From Actinomycetospora chiangmaiensis DSM 45062 (lineage in GTDB: Bacteria > Actinomycetota > Actinomycetes > Mycobacteriales > Pseudonocardiaceae), in NCBI RefSeq assembly GCF_000379625.1, contig NZ_KB903248.1, forward strand, positions 124,001 to 188,000: a stretch of 64,000 bases of DNA, in the 5' to 3' direction. The notes under the pieces were generated by a model. It was given only the letters and a program-made list of their open reading frames with translations, had not been told where the DNA came from and ran no database searches. The translations under genes and the position numbers were made by a program. Positions 25,961 to 36,783 of this stretch are shown piece after piece (position 1 is the first letter of the stretch; every line of letters starts with the position of its first letter).

Positions 25961-25967
25961 TGCTCAC
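25928..25967 (+). terminator. 19-bp hairpin across the cobU stop and before cobT
   Basis: GTGAGCACTATTCCGTGCC (25928-25946) and its exact complement (25949-25967) are separated by two bases. The cobU TAG is inside the right arm; the cobT GTG is 23 bases after it. It looks like a terminator, but its place inside a cob gene row suggests attenuation or an inserted repeat. Related to 62901-62944. Confidence 0.6.
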
Positions 25968-25989
25968 AAGCGACCGAAGGGAGCACCCC

Positions 25990-26943
25990 GTGCCACCGGT
26001 GGCACCACCTGACGAGGCCGCGCGTGCCGACCTCCGCCGCCACCTCGACCGTCTCCCGCTGCCGACGCACGCCCTCGGCCGCCTGGAGGACGTCGCCGGA
26101 TGGCTCGCGGCTTGTCAGGCCCGCTCGCCCGCCCGCCCGCCGGCCGCCCCGCGGGTGGTGCTCTTCGCGGCCGAGCACGGCATCGCCGCCGCCGGGGTGT
26201 CCGCGTTCGACGCCGGGGAGACCGGGAAGCGGCTCGCGGCGGTCCGGAACGGCACCGCACCGACCAACTCCCTCGCCACCGTGGCGGGCGCCGACGTCCG
26301 GGTCGTCGAGGTCGGGGACGGCCCCAGCGGCCGCATCGACCGCGAGGACGCCCTGAGCGCGGACGGTCTGCAGGACGCGCTCGCCGCCGGCGTCCAGGCG
26401 GCCGACGAGGCCGTCGACGAGGGGGCCGACCTGCTCGTGCCCGGCGAGCTCGCGGTCGGTGTCTCCACACCGGTGGCCGTGCTCGCGGCGGCGCTCTGCG
26501 CCCGGGAGCCGGTCGCGGTCGTCGGCCGCGGCTCCGGCATCGACGACCTCGCGTGGATGCGCAAGGCCGCCGCCGTCCGCGACGCGCTGCGCCGCACGAA
26601 GACGGTCGGGCGCGACCCGGAGGCGCTGCTCCGCGTGGCCGGCGGCGCCGACCTCGCCGCGCTCGTCGGGTTCCTCACGCAGGCCGCCCGCCGCCGGACC
26701 CCGGTGCTGCTCGACGGCGCCGCGGTCTGCGTCGCCGCGCTCCTCGCCGACGCCCGCAGCCCCGGCGCCCGGTCGTGGTGGCTCGCGGCGACCCGCGACA
26801 CCGAACCCGCGCAGGCCCTCGCGCTCGAGGTGCTCGGCCTCGACCCGCTGCTCCTGCTCGACCTCCGGGCCGGCGCCGCGACGGGCGCGCTCGCCGCGGT
26901 GCCGCTGGTGACGATGGCAGCGCGGGTGGCCGCGGGCTCGTGA
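25990..26943 (+). CDS. cobT: Nicotinate-nucleotide--dimethylbenzimidazole phosphoribosyltransferase
   Basis: A 317-residue CobT, which makes alpha-ribazole phosphate for the lower ligand of cobalamin. Conserved blocks are VVLFAAEHGIAAAGVSAFDAGETG near residue 54, the Gly/Glu block VPGELAVGVSTPVA near 148, and the C-terminal DGAAVCVAALLA and DPLLLLDLRAGAATGALAAVPLV. GAAGGGAG at 25976-25983 selects GTG 25990; the in-frame GTG at 25942 lies inside the hairpin and is rejected. Its stop overlaps the cobS GTG by four bases. Position equals Rv2207. Confidence 0.92.
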   Translation: MPPVAPPDEAARADLRRHLDRLPLPTHALGRLEDVAGWLAACQARSPARPPAAPRVVLFAAEHGIAAAGVSAFDAGETGKRLAAVRNGTAPTNSLATVAGADVRVVEVGDGPSGRIDREDALSADGLQDALAAGVQAADEAVDEGADLLVPGELAVGVSTPVAVLAAALCAREPVAVVGRGSGIDDLAWMRKAAAVRDALRRTKTVGRDPEALLRVAGGADLAALVGFLTQAARRRTPVLLDGAAVCVAALLADARSPGARSWWLAATRDTEPAQALALEVLGLDPLLLLDLRAGAATGALAAVPLVTMAARVAAGS

Positions 26944-27719
26944 CGGCGGGAGCCCCGGGTCCCGACGCCGGGTCGGGTCGGGGTGGGGCGGTCCGGCTCG
27001 CGGTGTCGCTGTTCAGCGTGGCCCCGGTGCGGGCGGACGTGGTGGACCGGCGGACGGCGGGCCGGGCCCTGGCGCTCGCCCCGGTGGTGGGGCTGGTGCT
27101 CGGCGCGGTGGTCGGCGGGGTGGTGCTGGGGCTGCGGACCCTCGGCGCCCCGGACCTGCTCGCGGGCGCGGTCGGCGTGGCGACCGGGGCGCTGCTGACC
27201 CGGGGCCTGCACCTCGACGGGCTGGCCGACCTCGCGGACGGGCTGGGTTCCTACGGCGACGCCGCGCGGATGCTCGCCGTCATGAAGGATCCCTCGACCG
27301 GGGCGTTCGGGGTGGTCACGCTCGTCGTCGTCCTCCTCGCCCAGGCGACCGCGCTCCCCGCCGTCGGCCCCGTCGGGACCGCGGTCGCGTGGGCGGTCGG
27401 CCGGGCGTCGTTCACCTGGTGCGCCCGACGTCGGGTGCCCGCCGCGTCCCCGGGCGGGCTCGGCGCGCTGGTGGCCGGCACGCAGCACCCGCTGGTCCCG
27501 GCCGCGTGGCTCCTCGTCCTCGCCGGGGCGGCCGTGGCGGCGACGCCGACCCGGCCGTGGCAGGGCCCGGTGGCCGTGCTGGTCGCGGCGCTCGCCGTCG
27601 TGCTGCTCGCCCGGCACGCCGCCCGACGCCTCGGCGGCGTCAACGGCGACGTGTTCGGGGCGGTGTGCGAGGTCGCGGTGACCGTCACCCTCGCCGGGCT
27701 GGCGCTGGGCGGCACCTGA
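26940..27719 (+). CDS. cobS: Adenosylcobinamide-GDP ribazoletransferase
   Basis: A 259-residue integral membrane enzyme that joins adenosylcobinamide-GDP and alpha-ribazole in the last step of cobalamin synthesis. The catalytic acidic block is GLHLDGLADLADGLGSYGDAARMLAVMKDPSTGAFG near residue 85 (shown as one recognisable region of family residues H-x-D-G-x2-D-x2-D). Six or so hydrophobic helices follow, and the C-terminal LGGVNGDVFGA is typical. The start GTG 26940 overlaps cobT (GTGA). The product therefore acts at the cytoplasmic membrane together with CobU and CobT. Confidence 0.92.
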   Translation: MTAGAPGPDAGSGRGGAVRLAVSLFSVAPVRADVVDRRTAGRALALAPVVGLVLGAVVGGVVLGLRTLGAPDLLAGAVGVATGALLTRGLHLDGLADLADGLGSYGDAARMLAVMKDPSTGAFGVVTLVVVLLAQATALPAVGPVGTAVAWAVGRASFTWCARRRVPAASPGGLGALVAGTQHPLVPAAWLLVLAGAAVAATPTRPWQGPVAVLVAALAVVLLARHAARRLGGVNGDVFGAVCEVAVTVTLAGLALGGT

Positions 27720-27733
27720 TCGGCCGAGCTGGA

Positions 27734-28837
27734 TCAGCCGAGTCGGGCCATCCAGCCGTGCGTGTCGGGCGCCGCGCCGCGCTGGATGTCGGTGAGCCGC
27801 TCGCGCAGGCGGGCGGTGACCGGGCCGGGCGTGCCGTCGCCGATCTCGAAGGACCCGCCGTCGTACTTGACCGACCCGACCGGCGTGATCACCGCGGCCG
27901 TGCCGCACGCGAAGACCTCGGTGAGGCCGCCCGAGGCGACCTCCTTCTCCCACTCGTCGGTGGAGATTCGGCGCTCGGTGACGGTGGCACCGTCCTCCCG
28001 GGCGAGGTCGAGCAGGGACCGGCGCGTGATGCCGGGCAGCAGCGACCCGGAGAGCTCCGGGGTGACGACCTCGTGGTGGCCCTGCCCGTCGGTGAAGACG
28101 AAGAACAGGTTCATCCCGCCCATCTCCTCGACCCACCGGTGCTCCAGTGCGTCGAGCCACACGACCTGGTCGCAGCCCTGCGCGGCGGCCTGGGCCTGCG
28201 CGGCGAGCGACGCGGCGTAGTTCCCGCCGCACTTCGCCTCGCCGGTGCCGCCCGGGACGGCCCGCACGTAGTCGGTGGACAGCCACACGCTCACCGGCGC
28301 GAGCCCGCGCGGGAAGTACGCGCCGGCCGGCGAGGCGATGAGCAGGTAGAGGTACTCCTCGCTGGGCCGCACGCCGAGGCCGGACGACGACCCGATCATG
28401 AACGGCCGCAGGTAGAGCGACTCCTCGCCGCCCGCCGCCGGTACCCACCGGTGGTCGACGGCCAGCAGCTCCCGGATCGAGTCGAGGAACAGCTCCTCCG
28501 GCAGCGGCGGCATCGCGAGCCTCTCGGCCGAGCGCGCCATCCGCTCCGCGTTGGCCCACGGCCGGAACGAGGCGATCGAGCCGTCGGGCTGCCGGTAGGC
28601 CTTGAGCCCCTCGAAGATCGTCTGGCTGTAGTGCAGCACCACCGACGCCGGGTCGATCTGCAGCGGCGCGTAGGGCTCGACCTTCGCGTCGTGCCAGCCG
28701 CGCGCGGCGTCCCAGCGGATGGTGACCATGTGGTCGGTGAAGTACTTGCCGAAACCGGGCGCGGCGAGTACCTCCGCCACCCGCTCGTCCGTCGCCGGGG
28801 AGGGGTGCGGGAGAACCTCGAAGGCCGTGCTCGACAT
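27734..28837 (-). CDS. ilvE: Branched-chain amino-acid aminotransferase
   Basis: A 367-residue fold-type IV PLP aminotransferase that transfers the amino group between glutamate and branched-chain 2-oxo acids. The PLP Lys is K202 in [12 protein letters not shown]; other family blocks are [29 protein letters not shown] and the late [16 protein letters not shown]. The ATG at 28837 follows TAGAGT by 7 nt, which indicates a leaderless message and excludes the longer frame to 28963. Rv2210c is at the same position. Convergent with cobS, with only 14 bases between stops. Confidence 0.95.
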   Translation of the reverse strand: MSSTAFEVLPHPSPATDERVAEVLAAPGFGKYFTDHMVTIRWDAARGWHDAKVEPYAPLQIDPASVVLHYSQTIFEGLKAYRQPDGSIASFRPWANAERMARSAERLAMPPLPEELFLDSIRELLAVDHRWVPAAGGEESLYLRPFMIGSSSGLGVRPSEEYLYLLIASPAGAYFPRGLAPVSVWLSTDYVRAVPGGTGEAKCGGNYAASLAAQAQAAAQGCDQVVWLDALEHRWVEEMGGMNLFFVFTDGQGHHEVVTPELSGSLLPGITRRSLLDLAREDGATVTERRISTDEWEKEVASGGLTEVFACGTAAVITPVGSVKYDGGSFEIGDGTPGPVTARLRERLTDIQRGAAPDTHGWMARLG

Positions 28838-28844
28838 GGCGCTC

Positions 28845-28850
28845 ACTCTA
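28845..28850 (-). promoter_or_regulatory. -10 element of ilvE (leaderless)
   Basis: TAGAGT on the minus strand ends 7 nt before the ATG at 28837. Confidence 0.55.
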
Positions 28851-28905
28851 AACCGCACCCCCGACGGCGGACACGCCCTCGACCTCGCGGGTGGCCCGCG
28901 ACCGG

Positions 28906-29400
28906 TCAGACGTCCGGACGCCGGGCGTACGCGGGCCAGTCCCGGAGGTTGACCTGGTCGCACTCGGCGGCCATCGCGTCGATCTCCTCCGCGGACGCCC
29001 CGCGCGCCAGACAGTCCGCGAGGCGGCGGAAGTACTCCTCGCGCGGCGCGCCGGGCACGAACAGGATGAGGAAGCGGGCGACGTCGTCACCGACGGCCTG
29101 GAACGCGTGCACCCCGTTGACCGGCACGTGCGCGAGGTCGCCCTCCCCGAGGGTCCGCCAGGTGTCGTCGCTCATCACCGCGAGCCGCCCGGAGATCACC
29201 CAGAACGACTCCGAGAACCCCTGGTGGTAGTGCGGCACCGCGCCGATCCGGCCGGGTGCCGCGGCGGACTCGAACAGGCCGAAGCCGGCCCCGACGACGT
29301 CGCCGGGGGCGATGAAGCGGGCCGGCCCGGCGACCTCGGCGTCGTCCCGGTAGCGGTAGACGCCGGGGTCGGCGGGCGGGACCTCCGTCGGGAAGCTCAC
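28906..29400 (-). CDS. Cupin-domain protein
   Basis: A 164-residue single-cupin protein. The metal-site motif 1 is seen in [20 protein letters not shown] (two His, a Glu) and motif 2 in [17 protein letters not shown]. No fused DNA-binding domain is present, so it is probably a small enzyme or binding protein rather than a regulator. The C-terminus ([22 protein letters not shown]) is helical. The start is GTG 29400, overlapping the gcvT TGA as GTGA, which shows coupled translation with gcvT. Substrate not inferable. Confidence 0.85.
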   Translation of the reverse strand: MSFPTEVPPADPGVYRYRDDAEVAGPARFIAPGDVVGAGFGLFESAAAPGRIGAVPHYHQGFSESFWVISGRLAVMSDDTWRTLGEGDLAHVPVNGVHAFQAVGDDVARFLILFVPGAPREEYFRRLADCLARGASAEEIDAMAAECDQVNLRDWPAYARRPDV

Positions 29401-30518
29401 CGGACGTGGGACGCGACGAAGGGCGGCGCCACGACCTCGCACTCGAGGGCGCGGCCGCGGACGTCGATGCTCACCAGATCACCCTCGGACAGGCCGGCGG
29501 CGGTGTCCAGCAGCGCCAGCGCGATGCCGGTCCGCAGCGTCGGCGAGAAGGTGCCCGACGTCGTCTCCCCCACCGGGGACCCACCGAGCTTCACCGTCAT
29601 GTGCGCGCGCGGGACGCCGCGCCCGGAGGCCTTCAGGCCCCACGCCCGCCGTCGGGGGCCCCGCTCACGCTCGGCGAGCAGCGCCTCCCGGCCCCAGAAC
29701 TCCTCCTTCTTCCAGCCGACCGCGAAGCCGACGCGCGCCTGGACGGGGGTGATCTCCGGTCCCAGGTCCTGCCCGTGCAGCGGCAGTCCGGCCTCGGTGC
29801 GCAGCGTGTCGCGGGCGCCGAGCCCGGCGGGCAGGCCGCCCTGCTCGGCGACGACCGCCGCGAGCGCGTCCCAGAGCGTCTCCGCGACCTCGCTCGGGGC
29901 GATGAGCTCGTAGCCGTGCTCGCCGGTGTAGCCCGTGCGGCAGACCCGGACCTCCCGGTCCTCCCACGTGCTGTCGACGAAGGCCATGTAGTCCAGGTCG
30001 ACGTCGCCGGTGTCGGGGAGCACGCCGGTCTCGGCGAGGACCGTGCGCGAGCGCGGGCCCTGCACGGCGAGCACGACGTGCGCGTCGTGCTCGTCGGTGA
30101 CCGTGATGCCCTCGGGGGCGACGTCGGCGAGCAGGCGGCCCACCCCCGCGGAGTTCGCGGCGTTCGGCACCGCGAACACCTCGTCGTCGCCGACCAGGTA
30201 GAGGATGAGGTCGTCGACGACGCCGCCGTCGGTGGCACAGCAGAGCGTGTACTGCGCCTTGCCCGGGACGATCCGGCCCAGGTCGTTGGTGAGGCACCGG
30301 TTCACGAACGCCGCCGCGCCCGGGCCGGCGATGCGCACCTTGCCGAGGTGGCTGACGTCGAACAGACCGACCGCCTCGCGGGTGGCGGTGTGCTCGGCGA
30401 CCGTGCCGGAGTACTGGACCGGCATCTCCCACCCGCCGAACGGCGCGAACGTGGCGCCGAGGGCCTCGTGGCGGGCGTGCAGAGGGCTTCGTCGCAGGTC
30501 CGGTCGCGGTGCGCTCAC
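29397..30518 (-). CDS. gcvT: Aminomethyltransferase (glycine cleavage T protein)
   Basis: A 373-residue T protein: takes the aminomethyl group from lipoylated H protein, releasing ammonia and giving methylene-tetrahydrofolate. Conserved blocks include [26 protein letters not shown], the [11 protein letters not shown] block, [16 protein letters not shown], and in the C-terminal half [18 protein letters not shown] with the family Arg/Asp. GTG 30518 is chosen because the family N-terminus starts just after it; GTG 30539 is an alternative. Its lipoyl partner depends on LipA and LipB encoded at 38-42 kb. Position equals Rv2211c. Confidence 0.93.
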   Translation of the reverse strand: MSAPRPDLRRSPLHARHEALGATFAPFGGWEMPVQYSGTVAEHTATREAVGLFDVSHLGKVRIAGPGAAAFVNRCLTNDLGRIVPGKAQYTLCCATDGGVVDDLILYLVGDDEVFAVPNAANSAGVGRLLADVAPEGITVTDEHDAHVVLAVQGPRSRTVLAETGVLPDTGDVDLDYMAFVDSTWEDREVRVCRTGYTGEHGYELIAPSEVAETLWDALAAVVAEQGGLPAGLGARDTLRTEAGLPLHGQDLGPEITPVQARVGFAVGWKKEEFWGREALLAERERGPRRRAWGLKASGRGVPRAHMTVKLGGSPVGETTSGTFSPTLRTGIALALLDTAAGLSEGDLVSIDVRGRALECEVVAPPFVASHVR

Positions 30519-30609
30519 GGGTCCGGGACCGTACGGCACGGCAGGCTGTCGGGGGTCGGTCCTAGCATGCGATCACACCCGCCCGCAGCACCCCGGAGGC
30601 GCACCGATC

Positions 30610-32160
30610 GTGACTACCCTGCCCGACCTCGAACTCAGCGACGCCCAGGCGGCGGCCGCGATCGTCGACGTCCTCGTCGTCGGTCTGCGCCCCGGTGCCC
30701 CGGCGGAGGGCGGCGGCTCCGACGAGCCGGTCGCCCCGGTGCTGGTCGGCGCGCAGGGGGTCGACGCGGCGTTCGGCGGCGAGCTGGCGTCGCTGCTCGC
30801 GCTGACCGGGGCCACCGGGAAGGCCGAGGAGGTCGTCAAGGTCCCGACGCGCGGTGCGATCACGGCGCCGGTGCTGCTCGCGGTCGGCCTGGGGCCGGAG
30901 TCCGCGCCCGCGGGTCTGCAGGGCGGCCCGGACGTGGCCGAGCAGGTGCGCCGGGCCTCGGGTGCCGCCGCGCGGGCCCTGCCGAAGAGCGCCACGACGG
31001 TCGGGAGCACCCTCGCCGAGCTCGACCTCGCCGCGGCGGTGGAGGGCACGGTGCTCGGGGCGTACTCCTTCACCGAGTACCGCACGGCGGAGGACGGGCC
31101 GACGCGGTCGGTGTACTTCCTGGGCGCCCCCGGTGGCAGCGGCGGCGCCCCCGAGCGGGAGCGCGCCACGCTCGCCGACGCGGCGATGACGGCGCGGGCG
31201 GTCTGCGCGGCGCGCGACCTGATCAACACCCCGCCGAACGACCTGTACCCCGCCGAGTTCGCCCGCCGCGCCACCGACCTGGCGGAGGCCGTGGGGCTCG
31301 GCGTGGAGGTCCTCGACGACGCGCAGCTGGCCGACGGCGGGTACGGCGGGGTGCTCGGGGTCGGCGGCGGCTCGTCCCGGCCGCCGCGGCTGGTGCGCCT
31401 GACCCACACCCACCCCGACGCCACCCGCACGGTGGCCCTGATCGGGAAGGGCATCACGTTCGACACGGGCGGCATCTCGATCAAGCCGGCCGCGAACATG
31501 GACCACATGACCTCGGACATGTCCGGGGCCGCCTGCGTCGTCGCCGCGACCTGCCTCGCCGCCGAGCTGAACCTCCCGGTGAACGTGACGGCGACGGTGC
31601 CGATGGCCGAGAACATGCCGTCGGGCACCGCCTACCGGCCCGGCGACGTGCTGACGATGTACGGCGGGAAGACCGTCGAGGTCCTCAACACCGACGCCGA
31701 GGGCCGGCTGATCCTGGCCGACGCGATCGTGCGGGCCTGCGAGGACTCCCCCGACTACCTCGTCGAGACCTCGACGCTCACCGGCGCGCAGGTCGTCGCC
31801 CTGGGCTCGCGGACGGCCGGGATCATGGGCCAGGACGCGTTCCGCGACCGCGTGACGGCCGCCGCCACCGCGGTCGGCGAGGGCGCGTGGGCCATGCCGC
31901 TCCCCGAGGAGCTGCGCGGCGACCTCGACTCGCGGGTGGCCGACATTGCCAACGTCACCAACCACCGCTTCGGCGGCATGCTCGCGGCCGGGCTGTTCCT
32001 GCGGGAGTTCGTCGCCGACGGGGTGCCCTGGGCGCACGTCGACGTGGCGGGCCCGGCGTTCAACACCGGCGGGGCGTACGGCTACACGCCGCGCGGGGGC
32101 ACCGGGATGCCGGTGCGCACACTCGCCGCCGTGCTCGCCGACGTCGCCGCCCACGGATAG
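30610..32160 (+). CDS. pepB: Leucyl aminopeptidase (M17)
   Basis: A 516-residue cytosolic aminopeptidase of family M17, which removes N-terminal residues, Leu preferred, with two divalent metals. The first metal Lys/Asp block [19 protein letters not shown] begins about residue 275; the signature NTDAEGRL is at residues 360-367; an arginine-containing active-site loop follows. The N-terminal 180 residues form the less conserved regulatory domain. GGAGG at 30595-30599 and GTG 30610 define the start. Divergent from gcvT. Rv2213 occupies this place. Confidence 0.93.
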   Translation: MTTLPDLELSDAQAAAAIVDVLVVGLRPGAPAEGGGSDEPVAPVLVGAQGVDAAFGGELASLLALTGATGKAEEVVKVPTRGAITAPVLLAVGLGPESAPAGLQGGPDVAEQVRRASGAAARALPKSATTVGSTLAELDLAAAVEGTVLGAYSFTEYRTAEDGPTRSVYFLGAPGGSGGAPERERATLADAAMTARAVCAARDLINTPPNDLYPAEFARRATDLAEAVGLGVEVLDDAQLADGGYGGVLGVGGGSSRPPRLVRLTHTHPDATRTVALIGKGITFDTGGISIKPAANMDHMTSDMSGAACVVAATCLAAELNLPVNVTATVPMAENMPSGTAYRPGDVLTMYGGKTVEVLNTDAEGRLILADAIVRACEDSPDYLVETSTLTGAQVVALGSRTAGIMGQDAFRDRVTAAATAVGEGAWAMPLPEELRGDLDSRVADIANVTNHRFGGMLAAGLFLREFVADGVPWAHVDVAGPAFNTGGAYGYTPRGGTGMPVRTLAAVLADVAAHG

Positions 32161-32316
32161 AGACGATCACCTCGGCAGCTGGTTTGCCTGCGGTGGAAGG
32201 ATGGAGAACAGGGACCGGCTCCGACACGGGTTTCCGACGGAGCCGGTGGTTCCCCGGCGGGCCACCGCCTGCCGTCGGGAACGCCGCACGCCACACGCCG
32301 ACGCGGGAGAAGTGAG

Positions 32317-33699
32317 TTGAGCGAGAGCGACACCTACGACGTCCTCATCCTGGGCGGAGGCTCCGGTGGTTACGCCTGCGCGTTGCGCGCGGCGCAGCTG
32401 GGGCTCTCGGTCGCCCTCGTCGAGCAGGACAAGCTCGGCGGCACCTGCCTGCACCGGGGCTGCATCCCCACCAAGGCGCTGCTGCACGCCGCCGAGGTCG
32501 CCGACAAAGCCCGCGAGGGCGAGCAGATCGGTGTGAAGAGCTCGCTGTCGGGCATCGACATGAGCGGCGTCAACTCCTACAAGGACGGCGTCGTCGCGAA
32601 GCTCTACAAGGGCCTGCAGGGGCTGATCAAGTCCCGCAAGGTCACCATGATCGAGGGCCACGGGCGCCTCGTCGGCCAGGACACCGTCGAGGTCGACGGC
32701 CAGCGCTACACCGGCCGCAACGTCGTCCTCGCCTCCGGCTCGTACTCCAAGACGCTGCCCGGGCTCGAGCTCGGCGGCCGTGTGATCACATCCACCGAGG
32801 CGATCAACCTCGACTACGTGCCCGACCGCGTCGTCGTCCTCGGCGGCGGCGTCATCGGCTGCGAGTTCGCGAGCGTCTGGAAGTCCTTCGGCTCCGAGGT
32901 GACGATCGTCGAGGCCCTGCCGCATCTGGTGCCGAACGAGGACGAGTTCCTCTCCAAGCAGCTCGAGCGCCAGTTCCGCAAGCGGAAGATCGGCTACAAG
33001 ATCGGCACCAAGTTCACCGGTGTCGAGCAGACCGCCGACGCGGTGACGATCAGCCTGGAGAACGGCGAGCAGATCGAGGCCGACCTCCTGCTGGTCGCCG
33101 TCGGCCGCGGGCCGAACACCGCCGACCTCGGCTACGAGGAGCAGGGCGTCACCCTCGACCGCGGGTTCGTGCGTACCGACGAGCGGCTGCGGACCGGTGT
33201 CGGCAGCGTCTACGCGGTCGGCGACATCGTGCCGGGCCTGCAGCTGGCCCACCGCGGCTTCCAGCAGGGCATCTTCGTCGCCGAGGAGATCGCGGGGCTC
33301 AACCCGCCGGTCATCGACGAGAAGGGCATCCCGCGGGTCACCTACTGCGAGCCCGAGATCGCGTCGGTCGGCCTCACCGAGGCGCAGGCCAAGGAGGCCT
33401 ACGGCGAGGTGGTCACCACCACCTACGACCTCGCGGGCAACGGCAAGTCGCAGATCCTGCGCACCGCCGGTGCCATCAAGCTGGTCAAGGGCGGCACCGG
33501 TGACGACGCCCCGGTGGTCGGCGTGCACATGATCGGCGCCCGGATCGGCGAGCTCGTCGGGGAGGCGCAGCTGGTCTACAACTGGGAGGCTCTGCCGGTC
33601 GAGGTCGCGAACCTCGTCCACGCCCACCCCACGCAGAACGAGGCGTTCGGCGAGGCGCACCTGGCGCTCGCCGGCAAGCCCCTGCACGCGCACGGCTGA
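32317..33699 (+). CDS. lpdA: Dihydrolipoyl dehydrogenase (E3)
   Basis: A 460-residue FAD disulfide oxidoreductase that reoxidises dihydrolipoyl groups with NAD+. The FAD motif [16 protein letters not shown] is at residues 11-26, the redox-active disulfide in [13 protein letters not shown] at about 41-53, the NAD motif [15 protein letters not shown] near 172, and the C-terminal His-Pro-Thr ([10 protein letters not shown]) contributes the active-site base of the partner subunit. Translation starts at TTG 32317 after GGGAGAAGTGAG; no ATG or GTG fits better. It lies 38 bases before the E2 gene and should be co-transcribed with it. Confidence 0.94.
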   Translation: MSESDTYDVLILGGGSGGYACALRAAQLGLSVALVEQDKLGGTCLHRGCIPTKALLHAAEVADKAREGEQIGVKSSLSGIDMSGVNSYKDGVVAKLYKGLQGLIKSRKVTMIEGHGRLVGQDTVEVDGQRYTGRNVVLASGSYSKTLPGLELGGRVITSTEAINLDYVPDRVVVLGGGVIGCEFASVWKSFGSEVTIVEALPHLVPNEDEFLSKQLERQFRKRKIGYKIGTKFTGVEQTADAVTISLENGEQIEADLLLVAVGRGPNTADLGYEEQGVTLDRGFVRTDERLRTGVGSVYAVGDIVPGLQLAHRGFQQGIFVAEEIAGLNPPVIDEKGIPRVTYCEPEIASVGLTEAQAKEAYGEVVTTTYDLAGNGKSQILRTAGAIKLVKGGTGDDAPVVGVHMIGARIGELVGEAQLVYNWEALPVEVANLVHAHPTQNEAFGEAHLALAGKPLHAHG

Positions 33700-33737
33700 T
33701 CCGCCCACACCGCTTCGACGAGGGAGTACCGAGCACG

Positions 33738-35684
33738 ATGGCCTACACCGTCCAGATGCCTGCTCTCGGTGAGAGCGTCACCGAGGGCACCATCACCCGG
33801 TGGCTGAAGCAGGAGGGCGACCACGTCGACGTCGACGAGCCCCTGCTGGAGGTGTCGACGGACAAGGTCGACACCGAGATCCCCTCGCCGCAGGCGGGGA
33901 TCCTCCAGCGGATCGTCGCGAACGAGGACGACACCGTCGAGATCGGCGGTGACCTCGCGGTCATCGGCGACGACGACGGCGGCGACGCCGGCGGCTCCGG
34001 GGGCGGGCAGGCCGAGGCGCAGTCCGAGCCGGCCCAGCCCGAGCCCCGGCAGTCGGAGCCGGAGCCGGAGCCGGCGCAGCAGTCGTCCGGGGGCAGCAGC
34101 TCGGGTGGCTCCGGGGGCGGGTCCGGCACGACGATCGAGATGCCGGCGCTCGGCGAGTCGGTCACCGAGGGCACGATCACCCGCTGGCTCAAGCAGGTGG
34201 GCGACGCCGTGGAGGTCGACGAGCCCCTGCTCGAGGTGTCCACCGACAAGGTCGACACCGAGATCCCGTCGCCGGTCGCGGGCACGCTGCTCGAGATCAA
34301 GGCGAACGAGGACGACACCGTCGAGGTCGGCGGCGCGCTCGCGGTGGTCGGCGACGGGTCGGCCGGCAGCGGTTCGGGTGGTGGCTCGGCGCAGCCCGAG
34401 GCCCGGTCCGGTCCCGACGCCCAGACCGCGTCCGACACGCAGGCCGAGCCCGAGCCGCGGCAGGAGCAGCAGCAGCCCGAGCCCGAGTCGCAGCCGACGG
34501 CCTCGGACGGGTCGAACACGGCCGAGAGCTCGAACGGCGCCGTGGCCGCCTCCGGGGCGGACGACTACGTCTCCCACGAGACCGAGCAGCCCGCGGGCCC
34601 GAGCGGCCCGGCGAACGCGGGGGCGCTCGAGTCGGGCGGCGCGCCGTCGAACGGCACGGGTGGTGGCGAGGCGGCCGGGTCCCCCTACGTCACGCCGCTG
34701 GTGCGCAAGCTCGCCCAGGAGCGCGGGGTCGACCTGTCGTCGGTCTCGGGCACTGGGGTCGGCGGTCGCATCCGCAAGCAGGACGTGGTCGCCGCCGCCG
34801 AGGAGCAGGAGGCCGCCAAGCAGGCGTCCGCCGCCCCGTCGACGAACGAGCCGGCCGCGACCCCGTCCGACGGGTCGCAGGGCGCGGTGCACGGCGGCGA
34901 GGTGCAGAAGCCCGCGGGAAGCCGCAGTCCGAACATCCCGACGCCGGACGACTCCGGCCTGCGGGGCACCACGCAGAAGCTCTCCCGGCGCCGCGCGACC
35001 ATCGCGAAGCGCATGGTGGAGTCGCTGCAGACCTCCGCGCAGCTCACGACGATCGTCGAGGCCGACGTCACCCGGATCGCGCGCCTGCGCGACCGGGCGA
35101 AGGCCGACTTCGAGCGCCGGGAGGGCGTGAAGCTCTCCTTCCTGCCGTTCATGGCCCTGGCCACGGTCGAGGCGCTCAAGGCGCACCCGGTGGTCAACGC
35201 CATGATCGACACCGAGAAGGGCGAGGTCACCTACCACGGGTCTGAGCACCTCGGGATCGCCGTGGACTCCCCCGCCGGGCTGATCGTGCCGGTCATCCAC
35301 GACGCCGGGGACCTCAACCTCGGCGGGCTGGCCCGCAAGATCGCCGACGTGGCGCAGCGGACCCGGGACAACAAGATCTCCCCGGACGAGCTGTCGGGCG
35401 GGACCTTCACGATCACCAACACGGGCTCGCGCGGCGCCCTGATCGACACCCCGATCATCAACCAGCCGCAGGTCGGCATCCTCGGCACCGGGGCCGTCGT
35501 CAAGAAGCCCGTGGTGGTCACCGACGGCGAGGGCGGCGAGTCGATCGCCATCCGCTCGACGGTGTACCTCTGCCTGTCCTACGACCACCGCATCGTCGAC
35601 GGTGCCGACGCCGCCCGGTTCCTCGGGTCGGTGAAGGCCCGGCTCGAGGCCGGTGCGTTCGAGGCGGACCTCGGGCTCGGGTAG
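33738..35684 (+). CDS. sucB: 2-oxo acid dehydrogenase E2 (two lipoyl domains)
   Basis: A 648-residue dihydrolipoyl acyltransferase, DlaT/SucB type. Two nearly identical lipoyl domains lie at residues 2-77 (lipoyl Lys43 in [11 protein letters not shown]) and 132-207 (Lys171). Long Pro/Ala/Glu/Gln/Ser-rich linkers follow each. A peripheral-subunit-binding domain is at about 314-350 ([20 protein letters not shown]). The acyltransferase domain runs from about 415 to the end, with catalytic His617 and Asp621 in [11 protein letters not shown]. In mycobacteria this E2 serves pyruvate dehydrogenase and the peroxidase pathway. The lipoyl groups come from LipB/LipA encoded downstream. Confidence 0.94.
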   Translation: MAYTVQMPALGESVTEGTITRWLKQEGDHVDVDEPLLEVSTDKVDTEIPSPQAGILQRIVANEDDTVEIGGDLAVIGDDDGGDAGGSGGGQAEAQSEPAQPEPRQSEPEPEPAQQSSGGSSSGGSGGGSGTTIEMPALGESVTEGTITRWLKQVGDAVEVDEPLLEVSTDKVDTEIPSPVAGTLLEIKANEDDTVEVGGALAVVGDGSAGSGSGGGSAQPEARSGPDAQTASDTQAEPEPRQEQQQPEPESQPTASDGSNTAESSNGAVAASGADDYVSHETEQPAGPSGPANAGALESGGAPSNGTGGGEAAGSPYVTPLVRKLAQERGVDLSSVSGTGVGGRIRKQDVVAAAEEQEAAKQASAAPSTNEPAATPSDGSQGAVHGGEVQKPAGSRSPNIPTPDDSGLRGTTQKLSRRRATIAKRMVESLQTSAQLTTIVEADVTRIARLRDRAKADFERREGVKLSFLPFMALATVEALKAHPVVNAMIDTEKGEVTYHGSEHLGIAVDSPAGLIVPVIHDAGDLNLGGLARKIADVAQRTRDNKISPDELSGGTFTITNTGSRGALIDTPIINQPQVGILGTGAVVKKPVVVTDGEGGESIAIRSTVYLCLSYDHRIVDGADAARFLGSVKARLEAGAFEADLGLG

Positions 35685-35704
35685 CTCCCCACCATCCCGA
35701 CCAC

Positions 35705-35743
35705 AGGGCCCCTTCGCGCGAGTAGCTCGTGCGGAGGGGCCCT
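35705..35743 (+). terminator. Terminator after sucB
   Basis: Arms 35705-35717 (AGGGCCCCTTCGC) and 35731-35743 pair except for one position, 20 bases after the stop, followed by a T-containing stretch. Confidence 0.7.
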
Positions 35744-35895
35744 TCGGTCGTTCCGGGGCGGCCTGCTCCGCAGCCTGAGGGGAGGATCCGAGCGCTCTTG
35801 TGGCACGAGGGTTCCCCTCGCGCGGGCGGGGCCGGGACGAACCGGACAGCGTGTCCGGGTCGCGCCGCACCCCGGACTCCGCGACGATCACTGCC

Positions 35896-36783
35896 ATGCG
35901 CGTCGTCATCTCCGGGTCGTCCGGCCTCATCGGCACCGCCCTGGTCCCCCACCTGCGTGGTCGGGGACACGAGGTGATCCGCCTCGTGCGGCGGACCCCG
36001 CAGGCCCCCGACGAACGCGGGTGGGACCCGCCGTCGGGACGGATCGACGACGGCGCCCTCGACGGTGCCGACGCGGTGATCAACCTGTCGGGCGCGGGGA
36101 TCGGCGACAAGCGCTGGTCGGGCGCCTACAAGCAGGAGCTGCGCGACAGCCGCACCATCCCCACCGACGTGCTGGCCCGGGCCGTGGCCGCCCACGGCAT
36201 CCCGACCTTCCTGAGCGGCTCGGCCGTCGGGTTCTACGGCGACACCGGCAAGGTGGCGGTCGACGAGTCCGGGGCGCGCGGCCGCGGGTTCCTCGCCGAC
36301 CTCGTGCGGGACTGGGAGAACGCGACCGCCCCGGCGGCGGAGGCCGGCGCCCGCGTGGTGACGATCCGGACCGGCCTGGTGCTCTCGCACTCCGGGGGCC
36401 TCATGGGCCGCATCAAGCCGATCTTCACGTTCGGGCTGGGCGGGAAGCTCGGGTCCGGCGAGCAGTACTGGCCGTGGATCTCCCTCGACGACGAGGTCGG
36501 GGCCATCACCCACGCCCTGGAGCACGACACCGTGGTGGGCCCGCTCAACGCGACGGGGCCGGCGCCCGTGACGAACGCCGAGTTCACGAAGGTCATGGCC
36601 GCGACCGTCCACCGCCCGGCGCCCTGGCTCGTGCCGGGCTTCGCGCTGCGGGCCGTCCTCGGGGAGTTCGCCGACGAGGGCGTGCTGGTGAGCCAGCGCG
36701 TCCTGCCCGGGGTGCTCGAGCGCGAGGGCTACACGTTCCAGCACCAGACGCTGCAGTCCGCCCTGGCCGCGGTGCTGGAGTGA
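35896..36783 (+). CDS. TIGR01777-family epimerase (SDR39U1-like)
   Basis: A 295-residue extended short-chain dehydrogenase-like protein. The NAD(P)-binding loop GSSGLIGTALV lies at residues 7-17; INLSGAGIGDKRWS and SGSAVGFYGDTG carry the family signature; the C-terminal DUF1731 part includes RVLPGVLEREGYTFQHQTL. The reaction is unknown; family members are often near division or lipoate genes. ATG 35896 is chosen because the Rossmann strand starts immediately after it. Its stop overlaps the next gene (GTGA at 36780-36783). Rv2216 has the same place. Confidence 0.9.
   Translation: MRVVISGSSGLIGTALVPHLRGRGHEVIRLVRRTPQAPDERGWDPPSGRIDDGALDGADAVINLSGAGIGDKRWSGAYKQELRDSRTIPTDVLARAVAAHGIPTFLSGSAVGFYGDTGKVAVDESGARGRGFLADLVRDWENATAPAAEAGARVVTIRTGLVLSHSGGLMGRIKPIFTFGLGGKLGSGEQYWPWISLDDEVGAITHALEHDTVVGPLNATGPAPVTNAEFTKVMAATVHRPAPWLVPGFALRAVLGEFADEGVLVSQRVLPGVLEREGYTFQHQTLQSALAAVLE

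Noticed and set aside
25380-25990. Cobalamin riboswitch for cobU-cobT-cobS
   Set aside because: No B12-box-like sequence is visible before cobU or cobT; the only structure is the 19-bp repeat hairpin.
26115-28559. Long minus-strand frame covering cobT, cobS and ilvE
   Set aside because: It crosses several genes with clear motifs on the other strand or frame and shows no domain of its own.
29406-32315. Long plus-strand frame opposite gcvT and through pepB
   Set aside because: gcvT and pepB have complete family motifs in other frames; this frame is low-complexity Arg/Ala/Gly.
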